A stretch of 64,000 nt of DNA, from contig NZ_BCSX01000053.1 in the NCBI RefSeq assembly GCF_001570425.1, positions 62,001 to 126,000 of the forward strand, in the 5' to 3' direction. Positions 18,225 to 25,997 of the stretch are shown piece by piece (the first letter of the stretch is position 1; each line of letters opens with the position of its first letter). This stretch comes from Mycolicibacterium brisbanense (GTDB lineage: Bacteria; Actinomycetota; Actinomycetes; Mycobacteriales; Mycobacteriaceae). Both the position numbers and the translations under genes were made by a program. The notes beneath the pieces were generated by a model. It searched no databases and was not told where the DNA came from. It saw only the letters and a program-made list of their open reading frames with translations.

Positions 18225-19568
18225 TCAGGCGTCGACGCCGCTGACCGGCGCGCGGGATGAGCCCGCCGCTGAGGTATCGGACAGCGCGCGGCCACGCGTC
18301 TCCTCGCCGAGCAGCCCGGTGACCACAAGGCCGACCACGTTGACGATGGCCAACAGCCACATGACACCACCGAGGCCGCTGCCGGTGAGGACGAGTGGCA
18401 ACACGAATGTGCTGATGGCCGAGCCGACGCGGCTGATCGCGACGACGGTACCCGTGGCGCTGGCCCGCACTGCGGTGGGGAACAGCTCGTTCGGGTAGAT
18501 GATCTCGATGAAATTGCAGGCGCCAGAAGTGACCGCGTACAGGGCGAGCAACGCGAACAGGATGACCGCGGGCGCGTGCGGATTGGTGGCCATAACGACG
18601 AACGCCGCGCTCATGACGGCAAAGGTCCACAGCAGCAACGGTTTACGCCCGATTTTGTCGACCAGGAGCAGCCCGGGCACGCCACCGACCAGGAACAGCG
18701 CGCTGATCACCAGCTCGGCGACGTATACGTTGTGTTCGCCGACGCCCATCTGCGCGAGGATGTCCGGTCCGAACGTGTACACCGCGAACAAGGGAATCAC
18801 GTGCGCGGTGAAGAACACCCCCACGAAGATGACCCTACGCAGATAGACGCCGTGAAACAGTTCCGCATAGGACGTCGCGGGCGGCTCGGCCGGGATGAGC
18901 GACGTGTCGGCCTGCGGGCCCCAGACTTGCCGGCACACCTCGCGGGCCTCGGCTTCGCGGCCCTTGCTCAACAGCCACCTCGGCGACTCCGGGGTGCCCG
19001 CGCGCATCAGCAGGGTGATGATGCCGAACACCGCTGGGCTGGCGAGCATGAATCGCCAGGAGTCGGGGCCCAGGTTCGACAGTGCCCAGCCCACCGCTGC
19101 CGCAGCCGCTGCGCCCGCCGCCCACACCACGAACAGCGAACCGAGTAATCTGCCACGGTAACGACTCGGAATAAATTCGGCCAGAAGCGAACTCGCGATC
19201 GGATAGTCCGCGCCGATTGCCACGCCGAGCAGAAAACGCAGTATCACCAACTGCCACGCGTCGGTCACGAATGCCGAGGCGATGGACACGATGACCAACA
19301 TGGACAGGTCGGCGATGTACATGATCTTGCGACCCACGCGGTCGGTCACATAGCCGAATACCAAGCCGCCGACAAAGATCCCGATCAGCGCCGCCGCTCC
19401 GACCAGTCCTACGCTGACCGAGTCGAGGCCCAGCTGGCTCTTCATGGAGACCAGTGCGATGCCGATGATGGTCAGCGCGAATCCGTCGAGGAACGGTCCC
19501 CCTGCCGAGAACACCGTGAGCCGCTTGTGAAACGAGGTCAAAGGTCCGTCGTCGATGATGTGAGACAT
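18225..19568 (-). CDS. MFS transporter, sugar-porter/metabolite:H+ symporter type
   Basis: 447 residues with twelve predicted helices. It has the MFS signature GYVTDRVGRKI between helices 2 and 3, its counterpart KIGRKP between helices 8 and 9, and PESPRWL after helix 6, which together indicate the SP/AAHS-like branch. Likely imports a small organic compound with protons. The ATG at 19568 is preceded by AGGAGGAG and overlaps the flavin reductase stop by one base (TGATG), so the two are one operon. The substrate cannot be read from the sequence; context suggests the compound handled by the 20-25 kb genes. Confidence 0.85.
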   Translation of the reverse strand: MSHIIDDGPLTSFHKRLTVFSAGGPFLDGFALTIIGIALVSMKSQLGLDSVSVGLVGAAALIGIFVGGLVFGYVTDRVGRKIMYIADLSMLVIVSIASAFVTDAWQLVILRFLLGVAIGADYPIASSLLAEFIPSRYRGRLLGSLFVVWAAGAAAAAAVGWALSNLGPDSWRFMLASPAVFGIITLLMRAGTPESPRWLLSKGREAEAREVCRQVWGPQADTSLIPAEPPATSYAELFHGVYLRRVIFVGVFFTAHVIPLFAVYTFGPDILAQMGVGEHNVYVAELVISALFLVGGVPGLLLVDKIGRKPLLLWTFAVMSAAFVVMATNPHAPAVILFALLALYAVTSGACNFIEIIYPNELFPTAVRASATGTVVAISRVGSAISTFVLPLVLTGSGLGGVMWLLAIVNVVGLVVTGLLGEETRGRALSDTSAAGSSRAPVSGVDA

Positions 19569-20173
19569 CACATCTCCTCCTGGAAGAGTGGCTGCAGGCG
19601 GGCGAAATGTGCTGCAGTGCGGGCGAGTGGATCCAGCCGTGCGATGTCCACCCGGCCGCCGGCGTCGAGCACGCGACGGTCCAGGTGGAAGGCCAGCACC
19701 TCACCGATCACCAGCCGGTCGCTGCCCGGCTGAATCGTGGTGTGCAAGCGGCATTCCAAGCTGATCGGTGATTGCGCGAGCCGCGGCGGACGGACATGTC
19801 GGCACGGCACGGGTGTCACCTTCGCCAGCTCGAATTCGTCGACCGACGCATCGACCTGCACGCTGGTGAGTTCGACGGCAGCCGCCATCGCTGCGGACGC
19901 GATGTTGACCACGAACTCACCGGTGGCTTCGATGTTGGCGGCACTGTCCTTGAGCCGCGCGGCGCCCAGATATTCGAGGCTGAGCAAGATCAGCGGCGGT
20001 TGAGACGAGACCACGGTGAAGAAGCTGAACGGGGCCAGGTTGGCGACGCCGTCGGGGCTCACGGTCGACGTCCAGGCGATGGGCCGCGGCACCACCGCCG
20101 CCTTGAGCAGGCCGAAAACCTTGCGCGCCGGCAGTTCTGCGGTATCGATGACTGTGACATCCAGACAATCCAT
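19568..20173 (-). CDS. Flavin reductase-like, FMN-binding split-barrel protein
   Basis: 201 residues in the flavin reductase-like domain family, with VVPRPIAWTSTVSPDGVANL and PFSFFTVVSSQPP as the FMN-binding core. Such proteins supply reduced flavin to a monooxygenase or act directly as flavin oxidoreductases. The start at 20173 has AAGGAG with a four-base spacer; the longer frame to 20200 lacks a site. It is translationally coupled to the MFS gene and divergent from the DUF1989 gene, suggesting a shared control region at 20174-20337. No matching monooxygenase is next to it. The old-yellow-enzyme at 20952 is the nearest flavoenzyme. Confidence 0.82.
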   Translation of the reverse strand: MDCLDVTVIDTAELPARKVFGLLKAAVVPRPIAWTSTVSPDGVANLAPFSFFTVVSSQPPLILLSLEYLGAARLKDSAANIEATGEFVVNIASAAMAAAVELTSVQVDASVDEFELAKVTPVPCRHVRPPRLAQSPISLECRLHTTIQPGSDRLVIGEVLAFHLDRRVLDAGGRVDIARLDPLARTAAHFARLQPLFQEEM

Positions 20174-20337
20174 AGGTCTCCTTCGCTCAGGCCGCGGCAC
20201 TGGGGGCCGGGGTGGTGACCGTGAACACTAGGCAGGCCCGCAGGCGTCGGGATATGGAGGAACATCCAGCGGATCCGTCCTGACAATGGAGAAACAACCA
20301 TTGGGCGGGGCCGCCTGCCACGCTTGAATGGCGAGCT

Positions 20338-20955
20338 ATGGACTTGATGAACACGACAAGCAGAACCACGGTGCCGGCCGGTTCCGGCCGGGCCGTGACC
20401 CTGCGGCAGGGGGATCGGGTGCGGGTGATCGATGTCGAAGGCGGGCAGGTTGGCGACCTCTTCGCCTATGCAGCAGGGGATCTCACCGAGTATCTGAGTG
20501 CGTCACATACCCGCACCACGACCGGCCGGTTGTTTCCGAGGGTGGGGGAGCATTTCGTCACCAACCGGCGCAGGCCCATCCTGGCGCTGGCGGGCGATAC
20601 CTCGCCGGGCATCCATGACATGCTGATCGCCGCATGTGACACCGAACGCTATCGTGCCCTCGGAGTGACAGATCATCCATCCTGCGCGGCAAATCTACGA
20701 AATGCCCTGGGGCAGCTGGAGTTGAGCACCGATGACGTACCCCAGCCGGTGAACGTCTTCATGAACATCCCGGTCGCCGACGGCGGTGCGCTGTCGTGGT
20801 TGCCCGCCGTGAGCCGACCGGGCGACGCCATCGAGTTCGAAGCGGTGATGGACTGCGTGGTGGTGGTGTCGGCGTGCCCCATGGATCTCAACGGCATCAA
20901 CGGGCATCGTCCCACGCCGCTCGCCATCGAACTGACCCAGGAGAGCAACGCATGA
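20338..20955 (+). CDS. DUF1989 (urea-carboxylase-associated) family protein
   Basis: 205 residues of the DUF1989 family, recognised from VEGGQVGDLFAY near the N-terminus, the SASHTRTTTGRLFP segment and the C-terminal VSACPMDLNGINGHRPTPL block with conserved Cys, Asn and His. Members occur beside urea carboxylase and guanidine or nitrogen-catabolic genes, but their reaction is uncertain, and no urea carboxylase is present here. The stop overlaps the next start (ATGA). An ATG at 20347 is an alternative start; neither has a clear ribosome site. Confidence 0.82.
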   Translation: MDLMNTTSRTTVPAGSGRAVTLRQGDRVRVIDVEGGQVGDLFAYAAGDLTEYLSASHTRTTTGRLFPRVGEHFVTNRRRPILALAGDTSPGIHDMLIAACDTERYRALGVTDHPSCAANLRNALGQLELSTDDVPQPVNVFMNIPVADGGALSWLPAVSRPGDAIEFEAVMDCVVVVSACPMDLNGINGHRPTPLAIELTQESNA

Positions 20956-22079
20956 CCACCAATCCCACGCAGACTCGCCATCCAGCGCTGCGCGCGGTGC
21001 AGCTCGGCGCTCTGAGGCTGACCAATCGATTCGCCGTCGCGCCGATGACCAGAGTGTCGGCCGACCCGGACGGTACCCCGACCGAAGCGATGGCCGAGTA
21101 CTACGCCGAGTTCGCCCGTGGCGGATTCGGTTTGGTGATCACCGAGGGCGTCTATACCGACACCAGTCACAGCCAGGGCTATCTCAACCAGCCCGGCCTT
21201 GCCGTCGAGCGGCACGTGACGGGCTGGCGCCAGGTGACCGCCACGGTGCATGCCGCAGGTACTCCGATCGTGGCGCAACTCATGCACGCCGGTGCCCTCT
21301 CGCAGGGCAACTCCCACAATGCCGGCACCATCGCACCCTCGGCCGTGCGCCCGCGCGGCGCGATGCTCGATGAGTACGGCGGCTCCGGACCGTGGCCCAC
21401 GCCGCGGGAGATGGACCACGACGACATCGAAGCAGTGGTCGCAGGTTTCGTCGCCGCGGCCCAACGCGCCCGAGCCGCCGGTTTCGACGGCGTCGAAATA
21501 CACGCGGCCAACGGATATCTACTCGATCAGTTCCTCACCACCTACACGAACTGCCGAACCGATAGTTACGGAGGTGGTGTGCAGAACCGGATTCGGCTGA
21601 CCGCGATGGTTCTGGCCGCGGTCAGAGCCCAGGCTGGGGCGGAATTCGTGATCGGGGTCCGGCTGTCGCAGACCAAGGTCAACGACTTCGGGTATCGCTG
21701 GCCGGGTGGCGCAACGGATGCCGAGGTGATCTTCTCCGCGCTGCGCGATGCCGGTGCCGACTATCTCCACATCGCCAGCGAGGGACGCGATTTCATCGAG
21801 ACCGCGCGGTTGGGCGACGCGCGCACGATCACGGCGCTGGCGCGAGAGGTGACCGGGTTGCCGGTGGTGGCCAACGGCGGGATGCACGACGGCGGGCAGG
21901 CGGCCGACGTGCTCGAGGGCGGACATGCCGACCTGTTGTCGGTCGGCCGCGGGGCGTTGGCGAACCCTGATCTCCCGCAGCGACTCTCGGCCGGCGAGCC
22001 GCTGGACCCGTTCGATCACGGCATGCTCGCGCCGATGGCGACGATCGCCAACGCCTGTGCCTGGCGGGCCGGCCGGTGA
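20952..22079 (+). CDS. NADH:flavin oxidoreductase, old-yellow-enzyme family
   Basis: 375 residues forming an FMN TIM barrel. Landmarks: NRFAVAPMTR near residue 25, GFDGVEIHAANGYLLDQF with the catalytic-region His/Asn pair, the following TDSYGGG loop, and GRGALANPDLP near the phosphate-binding end. It reduces activated C=C bonds or related groups using NAD(P)H. It overlaps its neighbours at both ends (ATGA with DUF1989, GTGA with the deacetylase), so the three are one translational unit. The physiological substrate is unknown. Confidence 0.88.
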   Translation: MTTNPTQTRHPALRAVQLGALRLTNRFAVAPMTRVSADPDGTPTEAMAEYYAEFARGGFGLVITEGVYTDTSHSQGYLNQPGLAVERHVTGWRQVTATVHAAGTPIVAQLMHAGALSQGNSHNAGTIAPSAVRPRGAMLDEYGGSGPWPTPREMDHDDIEAVVAGFVAAAQRARAAGFDGVEIHAANGYLLDQFLTTYTNCRTDSYGGGVQNRIRLTAMVLAAVRAQAGAEFVIGVRLSQTKVNDFGYRWPGGATDAEVIFSALRDAGADYLHIASEGRDFIETARLGDARTITALAREVTGLPVVANGGMHDGGQAADVLEGGHADLLSVGRGALANPDLPQRLSAGEPLDPFDHGMLAPMATIANACAWRAGR

Positions 22080-22942
22080 CGGCCCCGTGGCACCGCGGCG
22101 CGAATGCGGTGGTCACATTGACCTTCGACGTCGACGCGGAGACTCCGATCCTCGCCGAAGGGGGCCGCTACGGCGCGCACATGATGGCGATGTCGCACCA
22201 GTCCTACGGGCCTGATGTCGGCGTGCCGCGCATCCTGGATCTGCTCGATGAATTGAAGGTACCGGCAACCTTTTTCGTGCCGGGCTGGGTTGCCGAACAC
22301 CGGCCTGGGCTGGCTGCCTCCATTGTCGATCGCGGGCACGAGGTCGCCCACCACTCCTACAGTCACCGCTCGCCGGTGGCCATGACCGCCGCCGAGGAGC
22401 GCGCCGATTTCGAGCGGGCACTGGCGGTGTTCGCCGCCCAGGGCATCGACATCGCCGGCCACCGTGCCGCGATGTGGGGTGCCAGCTGGCAGACGCCGGG
22501 GCTCATCGCCTGACACGGCCTGCGCTATGACTCGTCCCTCATGGGCGACGACCGGCCCTACCGGCTCGCCACCGATGCCGGGCCGATCGTGGAGCTGCCG
22601 GTCCACTGGTCGCTGGACGACTGGGAGCAGTACGCCTACCTGCCCGAACCCCACATCGGTTCGGTGATCGAATCCCCGGTGAAGGTTGCCGAGATGTGGC
22701 GCGCGGAGCTGGACGGCATGCGGCACTATCGCTGCCTGTTCAATCTGTGTGTGCACCCGTTCCTTTCGGGTAGGCCGGGCCGGATCCTGGCACTGCGTGG
22801 ACTCATCGAGTACGCGCTGCAATGTGGTGACGTGCAATTCGCCCGCTGCCGCGATGTCGCCGACGCGGCGTGTGCCGACCCGGCGATCGAACCGCGCACG
22901 GTGACACCGCCGTGCGTCGACCCTGCCGTCTATCCGGCGTAG
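22076..22942 (+). pseudogene. Polysaccharide-deacetylase-type hydrolase, interrupted by an in-frame TGA
   Basis: A single frame of 288 codons encodes a NodB-homology deacetylase (allantoinase PuuE-like in length). It has TFDVDAETP as the metal-binding Asp motif, PATFFVPGWVAEH, and HEVAHHSYSH as the His pair. Codon 146 is TGA (22511-22513). The same frame then resumes at once with HGLRYDSSLMGDDRPY and runs to TAG at 22940. A CGA-to-TGA transition would explain it. The upstream half keeps the metal ligands but lacks the second half of the barrel, so it is probably inactive. The GTG start overlaps the previous stop. Sequencing error cannot be excluded. Confidence 0.82.
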
Positions 22943-22946
22943 CCCG

Positions 22947-24500
22947 TCAGCTCAGCGCGTCGGCCTCCAGCGCCAGAAACAGGTCGACGCGGTCCTCCAG
23001 GCGCGTGACGTCACGGCCCGTCAGTTCGTTGATGCGGGCGACGCGGTTGCGCAGTGTGTTGACATGGACGTAGAGCGCTGCGGCCGTCTTGGCCCAGTGC
23101 CCGTCGTTGCCGAGAAACGTCCGCAGCGTCCGGACCAACTCCGTGCCGTGCTGTTCGTCATGTACACGCAGGGGGCCCAGGATGTCGTCGGCGAAACGGC
23201 GCAGCACCGACCGGTCGTGCAGGCCCAGCAGCATGCGGTGCGTGCCCACGTCGGCGTACGTGCCGACACGGGATTCGGTTGAGCGGCGCCACATCACGTG
23301 GCAGACCTCTCTGGCCCGGATCAACGGATCGCGCAGCCCGGTGGCGTCGGCCGCCAGATCTCCGATGCCCACCACGGTGCGGTCGGTGGGGAACCGCGCG
23401 GTCAGGGCCTGGATCAAGTGTTCGGCCAGGGGTACCAGGCTTGCCGATTCCTGGTGCCAGCCGAACACCACGACGGTGTCCTGGCTGCCGGGTACCACCA
23501 CGGCCGCAATGCCGCGATGGCTGAAGAACGCCTCGATCTCGTCGGTCGAGCCTGGCGGCCGCAGCTCATCGTTGCCGACCACCACGGTGTAGACCGCCAG
23601 TGGCCCCGACGGGTCGATGCCGAACGCGCGCAAGCGTTCCGCGACCTCACGCGCGCGTGCCGTGCCGGACAACACCATCTCGAGCAATTCACTGGAAAAG
23701 CGCGATTCGATGGCCTGCAGCGCCTGCTGGCGGGTGACTTCGAGGCTGAGGTACCGCGCCGCCTGCTCGAGAGCGTCCCGTTCGGCCGGCCGCAGCGCCG
23801 CCAGAGGCCGCAGACAAAACAGTCCGGCGTCGATATCACCCATCGCGCCCTCGACGAGATAGACCGCGGCGGTGCCGATTCCGGGCACATCGAGTTCCAG
23901 CGGCGGTGGGTGCCGGTTCAGCGCGTCGGCGGCCACGTGGATCTGGGCGTCGTCGACAGCGGTGCCCGCAAGACGCCGGCCCATGCGGTCGACCACCAGT
24001 AGCGGCAGATCGTGATCGCGGCGTAGCACGTCGAGGATGCCTTGTGCGCCGCCGCCTCTCGATATCGAACTCGCCAGCGCGTTGCCCCGACGCACCAGCC
24101 GGGACAGGGCCGACTGGCGGGCATCGGTCTGCATCCGCGCGGCGGCCTGGGTGATGGCGGTGAACGGCACGGCGATGGAGACCGTCGCCAACGGCAGCTC
24201 GGCGGTCGCGCAGGCGTCGACGAGATCTGCTGGGGCCGTTGGTGTCTGCTCTGTCAGGCCGTAGATCAGCCCGGCTGCCCGGGCTCGTTGCAGGGCGGCG
24301 ACGAAGTCCGTGGACGTCACGGTGCTGTGCCAAAGGCCGTTGGTCAGAACCAGTTCCGTGGCACGGATGTAGGGCGAGGGGTCGGGCAACTCGGTGTTGT
24401 GCAGCCACAGCACCTCGCGGTCGAGGGCGCCCGGCGGGCCGGACACCAGCAGCGTCAGCTCCAGCGTCCTGTCGTCGATCAGCGCGCCCAGGCTCAACAT
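22947..24500 (-). CDS. PucR-family transcriptional regulator
   Basis: 517 residues. The N-terminal PucR sensing domain (about 1-125) is followed by a GAF/GGDEF-like central region and a C-terminal PucR helix-turn-helix with the hallmark HVHVNTLRNRVARI near residue 490. Family members control purine catabolism and other nitrogen pathways. The ATG at 24500 is preferred. The frame opens at a TTG at 24518, but starting there would place half of an inverted repeat inside the gene. It is divergent from the NCS1 permease and lies downstream of the OYE/deacetylase genes, so it is the likely local regulator. Confidence 0.87.
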   Translation of the reverse strand: MLSLGALIDDRTLELTLLVSGPPGALDREVLWLHNTELPDPSPYIRATELVLTNGLWHSTVTSTDFVAALQRARAAGLIYGLTEQTPTAPADLVDACATAELPLATVSIAVPFTAITQAAARMQTDARQSALSRLVRRGNALASSISRGGGAQGILDVLRRDHDLPLLVVDRMGRRLAGTAVDDAQIHVAADALNRHPPPLELDVPGIGTAAVYLVEGAMGDIDAGLFCLRPLAALRPAERDALEQAARYLSLEVTRQQALQAIESRFSSELLEMVLSGTARAREVAERLRAFGIDPSGPLAVYTVVVGNDELRPPGSTDEIEAFFSHRGIAAVVVPGSQDTVVVFGWHQESASLVPLAEHLIQALTARFPTDRTVVGIGDLAADATGLRDPLIRAREVCHVMWRRSTESRVGTYADVGTHRMLLGLHDRSVLRRFADDILGPLRVHDEQHGTELVRTLRTFLGNDGHWAKTAAALYVHVNTLRNRVARINELTGRDVTRLEDRVDLFLALEADALS

Positions 24501-24502
24501 TG

Positions 24503-24549
24503 GTGTGCATACATCCAATCGTGTTGGTAGATCATGGATGTTTATACAC
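24503..24549. promoter_or_regulatory. Imperfect inverted repeat between pucR-type gene and permease
   Basis: The arm GTGTGCATACATCC (24503-24516) pairs with GGATGTTTATACAC (24536-24549) at 11 of 14 positions, across a 19-base spacer. It is immediately upstream of the regulator ATG and about 60 bases before the leader ORF of the permease. This is a plausible binding site for the PucR-type protein controlling both directions. Confidence 0.4.
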
Positions 24550-24608
24550 TCGTTGAGCGGTGTAGGCGGTGTTTCGATGGGCGGAATCCACTACCTGAGG
24601 AGCCCTGT

Positions 24609-24635
24609 ATGTCACCCGACCAACCGAACCGATGA
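24609..24635 (+). CDS. Eight-codon leader ORF coupled to the permease
   Basis: ATG-TCA-CCC-GAC-CAA-CCG-AAC-CGA-TGA (MSPDQPNR). It has an excellent ribosome site, GAGGAG at 24597-24602, with a six-base spacer. Its stop overlaps the permease start (ATGA), and the permease ATG has no ribosome site of its own. It is therefore either a leader that delivers ribosomes to the permease, or the true N-terminus of the permease now separated by a frameshift. Confidence 0.5.
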   Translation: MSPDQPNR

Positions 24636-25840
24636 CCACCTCCGCGCCACCGCCGCCGACCGGGGTGCCGTTCGACGCGCACGGGATCGAGCCGATCGGC
24701 ACCGAAAGCCGTGACTGTTCGCCGTGGGAGCTGTTCTGGATCTGGTGCGGCGCCAACATCGCACCGATCAACTGGGTGCTCGGTGCGCTGGGCATCACCC
24801 TGGGCCTGAGCCTGGTCGAGACGCTGATCGTGGTGGCTGTCGGCAATGTCATCGGCTGCGCGGTGTTCGGTGTGTTCAACGTGATCGGGCATCGTACGGC
24901 GGTGAACCAGATGGTGCTCGGCCGTGCCGCGTTCGGCCGGTCCGGTGCCGTCGTCCCGGGGCTCGTGCAGTTCCTGCTGACGATGGGATGGGTGGGAGTC
25001 AACACCTGGGTGGTGCTCGACCTGGTGATGACGATGCTCGGCGAATTCGGATTGACCGGTGGCATTTGGCTGAAAGTGGTTGTGGCAACGGTGATCATGG
25101 CTGCCCAGCTGGGGCTCGCGCTGTACGGCTTCTATGCCATCCGCAGCTTCGAGAAGTACACCGTGCCCGCGACGGCGCTGGTGATGGCGGTCATGACGGT
25201 GCTGGCGCTGGTGACCACGGACGTGCACTGGTCGTTGGCGGGGCAGGCAATGAGCCCGGGGGACAAGTTCACGGCGGTGACCCAGTTGCTCACGGCCATC
25301 GGCATCGGCTGGGGGTTGACGTGGATTCCCTACGCGTCGGACTACAGCCGCTTCGTGCGCGTGAGCTCGTCGGCCCGCTCGGTGTTCTGGTCGTCCGCGT
25401 TGGGCATGTACGTGCCGACCGTGTGGCTGGCCGCCCTCGGTGCCTGCCTGGCCAGTGCCGGTGGTGGCAGTGATCCGTCGGCGCTGGTGGTCTCGACGTT
25501 CGGCGTGATGGCGGTGCCGGTCCTGCTCTTGCTGGTGCACGGCCCCATCGCGACCAACATCCTCAATCTGTATTCATGCTCCCTTGCGGCACTGTCCATC
25601 GGCGTGCGGGCGGCCCGATGGAAGGTGACGCTGGGCGCCGGGCTGGTGGCTTCGATCGTGTTGGCCGTGTTCGTCGAGGCGGACAGCTTCGCGCAGGCTT
25701 TCGACAACTGGATGGTGTCCATCCTGGTGTGGATCAGCCCGTGGGCGGCGATCATGGTGGTGGACTACGCGGGTGTGCGGCAACCCGCCACGATCCCAGC
25801 GGCCAAGCTGATCAACCCGGGCATATTCCAACGCGCATAA
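24632..25840 (+). CDS. NCS1-family purine/cytosine permease, C-terminally truncated
   Basis: 402 residues with about ten hydrophobic segments. NCS1 features include the SPWELFWIWCGANIAPINWVLG start of helix 1, GRAAFGRSGAV, and the NILNLYSCSLA segment. It probably imports a nucleobase or related nitrogen compound. Family members are usually near 450-500 residues. This frame stops soon after the VDYAGVRQP loop, and a typical NCS1 ending appears just downstream in another frame (25878-25997). At least the last helices are therefore lost or mutated, and activity is doubtful. It has no own ribosome site and depends on the leader ORF at 24609. Confidence 0.8.
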   Translation: MTTSAPPPPTGVPFDAHGIEPIGTESRDCSPWELFWIWCGANIAPINWVLGALGITLGLSLVETLIVVAVGNVIGCAVFGVFNVIGHRTAVNQMVLGRAAFGRSGAVVPGLVQFLLTMGWVGVNTWVVLDLVMTMLGEFGLTGGIWLKVVVATVIMAAQLGLALYGFYAIRSFEKYTVPATALVMAVMTVLALVTTDVHWSLAGQAMSPGDKFTAVTQLLTAIGIGWGLTWIPYASDYSRFVRVSSSARSVFWSSALGMYVPTVWLAALGACLASAGGGSDPSALVVSTFGVMAVPVLLLLVHGPIATNILNLYSCSLAALSIGVRAARWKVTLGAGLVASIVLAVFVEADSFAQAFDNWMVSILVWISPWAAIMVVDYAGVRQPATIPAAKLINPGIFQRA

Positions 25841-25877
25841 GCGGATTCGCGCGCAGGCAGATAAAGGCGTCCCAGCA

Positions 25878-25997
25878 ATGCAGGGCCCGGTGGCCACCGC
25901 GCTGGGCAACACCGATTTCTCCTGGCTGTCCGGCAGCGTGGTGGCCGGTGGGCTGTACTGGGTGCTGAGCCGTCGCGCCGTCACACCTGCGGCGTAG
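25878..25997 (+). pseudogene. Detached C-terminal remnant of the NCS1 permease
   Basis: A 39-codon frame beginning MQGPVATALGNTDFSW and continuing with a hydrophobic stretch ending YWVLSRR. This matches the way NCS1 permeases end (GPVA-ALGGADISW type). It lies +1 in frame relative to the permease, and the expected preceding segment is missing, so a deletion plus frameshift is more likely than a single base change. It overlaps the stop of the convergent SecD-like gene. Confidence 0.6.

Noticed and set aside
18576..19148. Plus-strand frame opposite the MFS gene
   Set aside because: Composition and overlap show it is a shadow of the twelve-helix transporter.
22511..22513. TGA as a selenocysteine codon in the deacetylase
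   Set aside because: The position is not a known catalytic cysteine in the family and no stem-loop fitting a SECIS element follows; a nonsense mutation is simpler.
24042..24530. Frame opposite the N-terminal end of the PucR-type gene
   Set aside because: Overlaps the well-supported regulator and has no motif or ribosome site.
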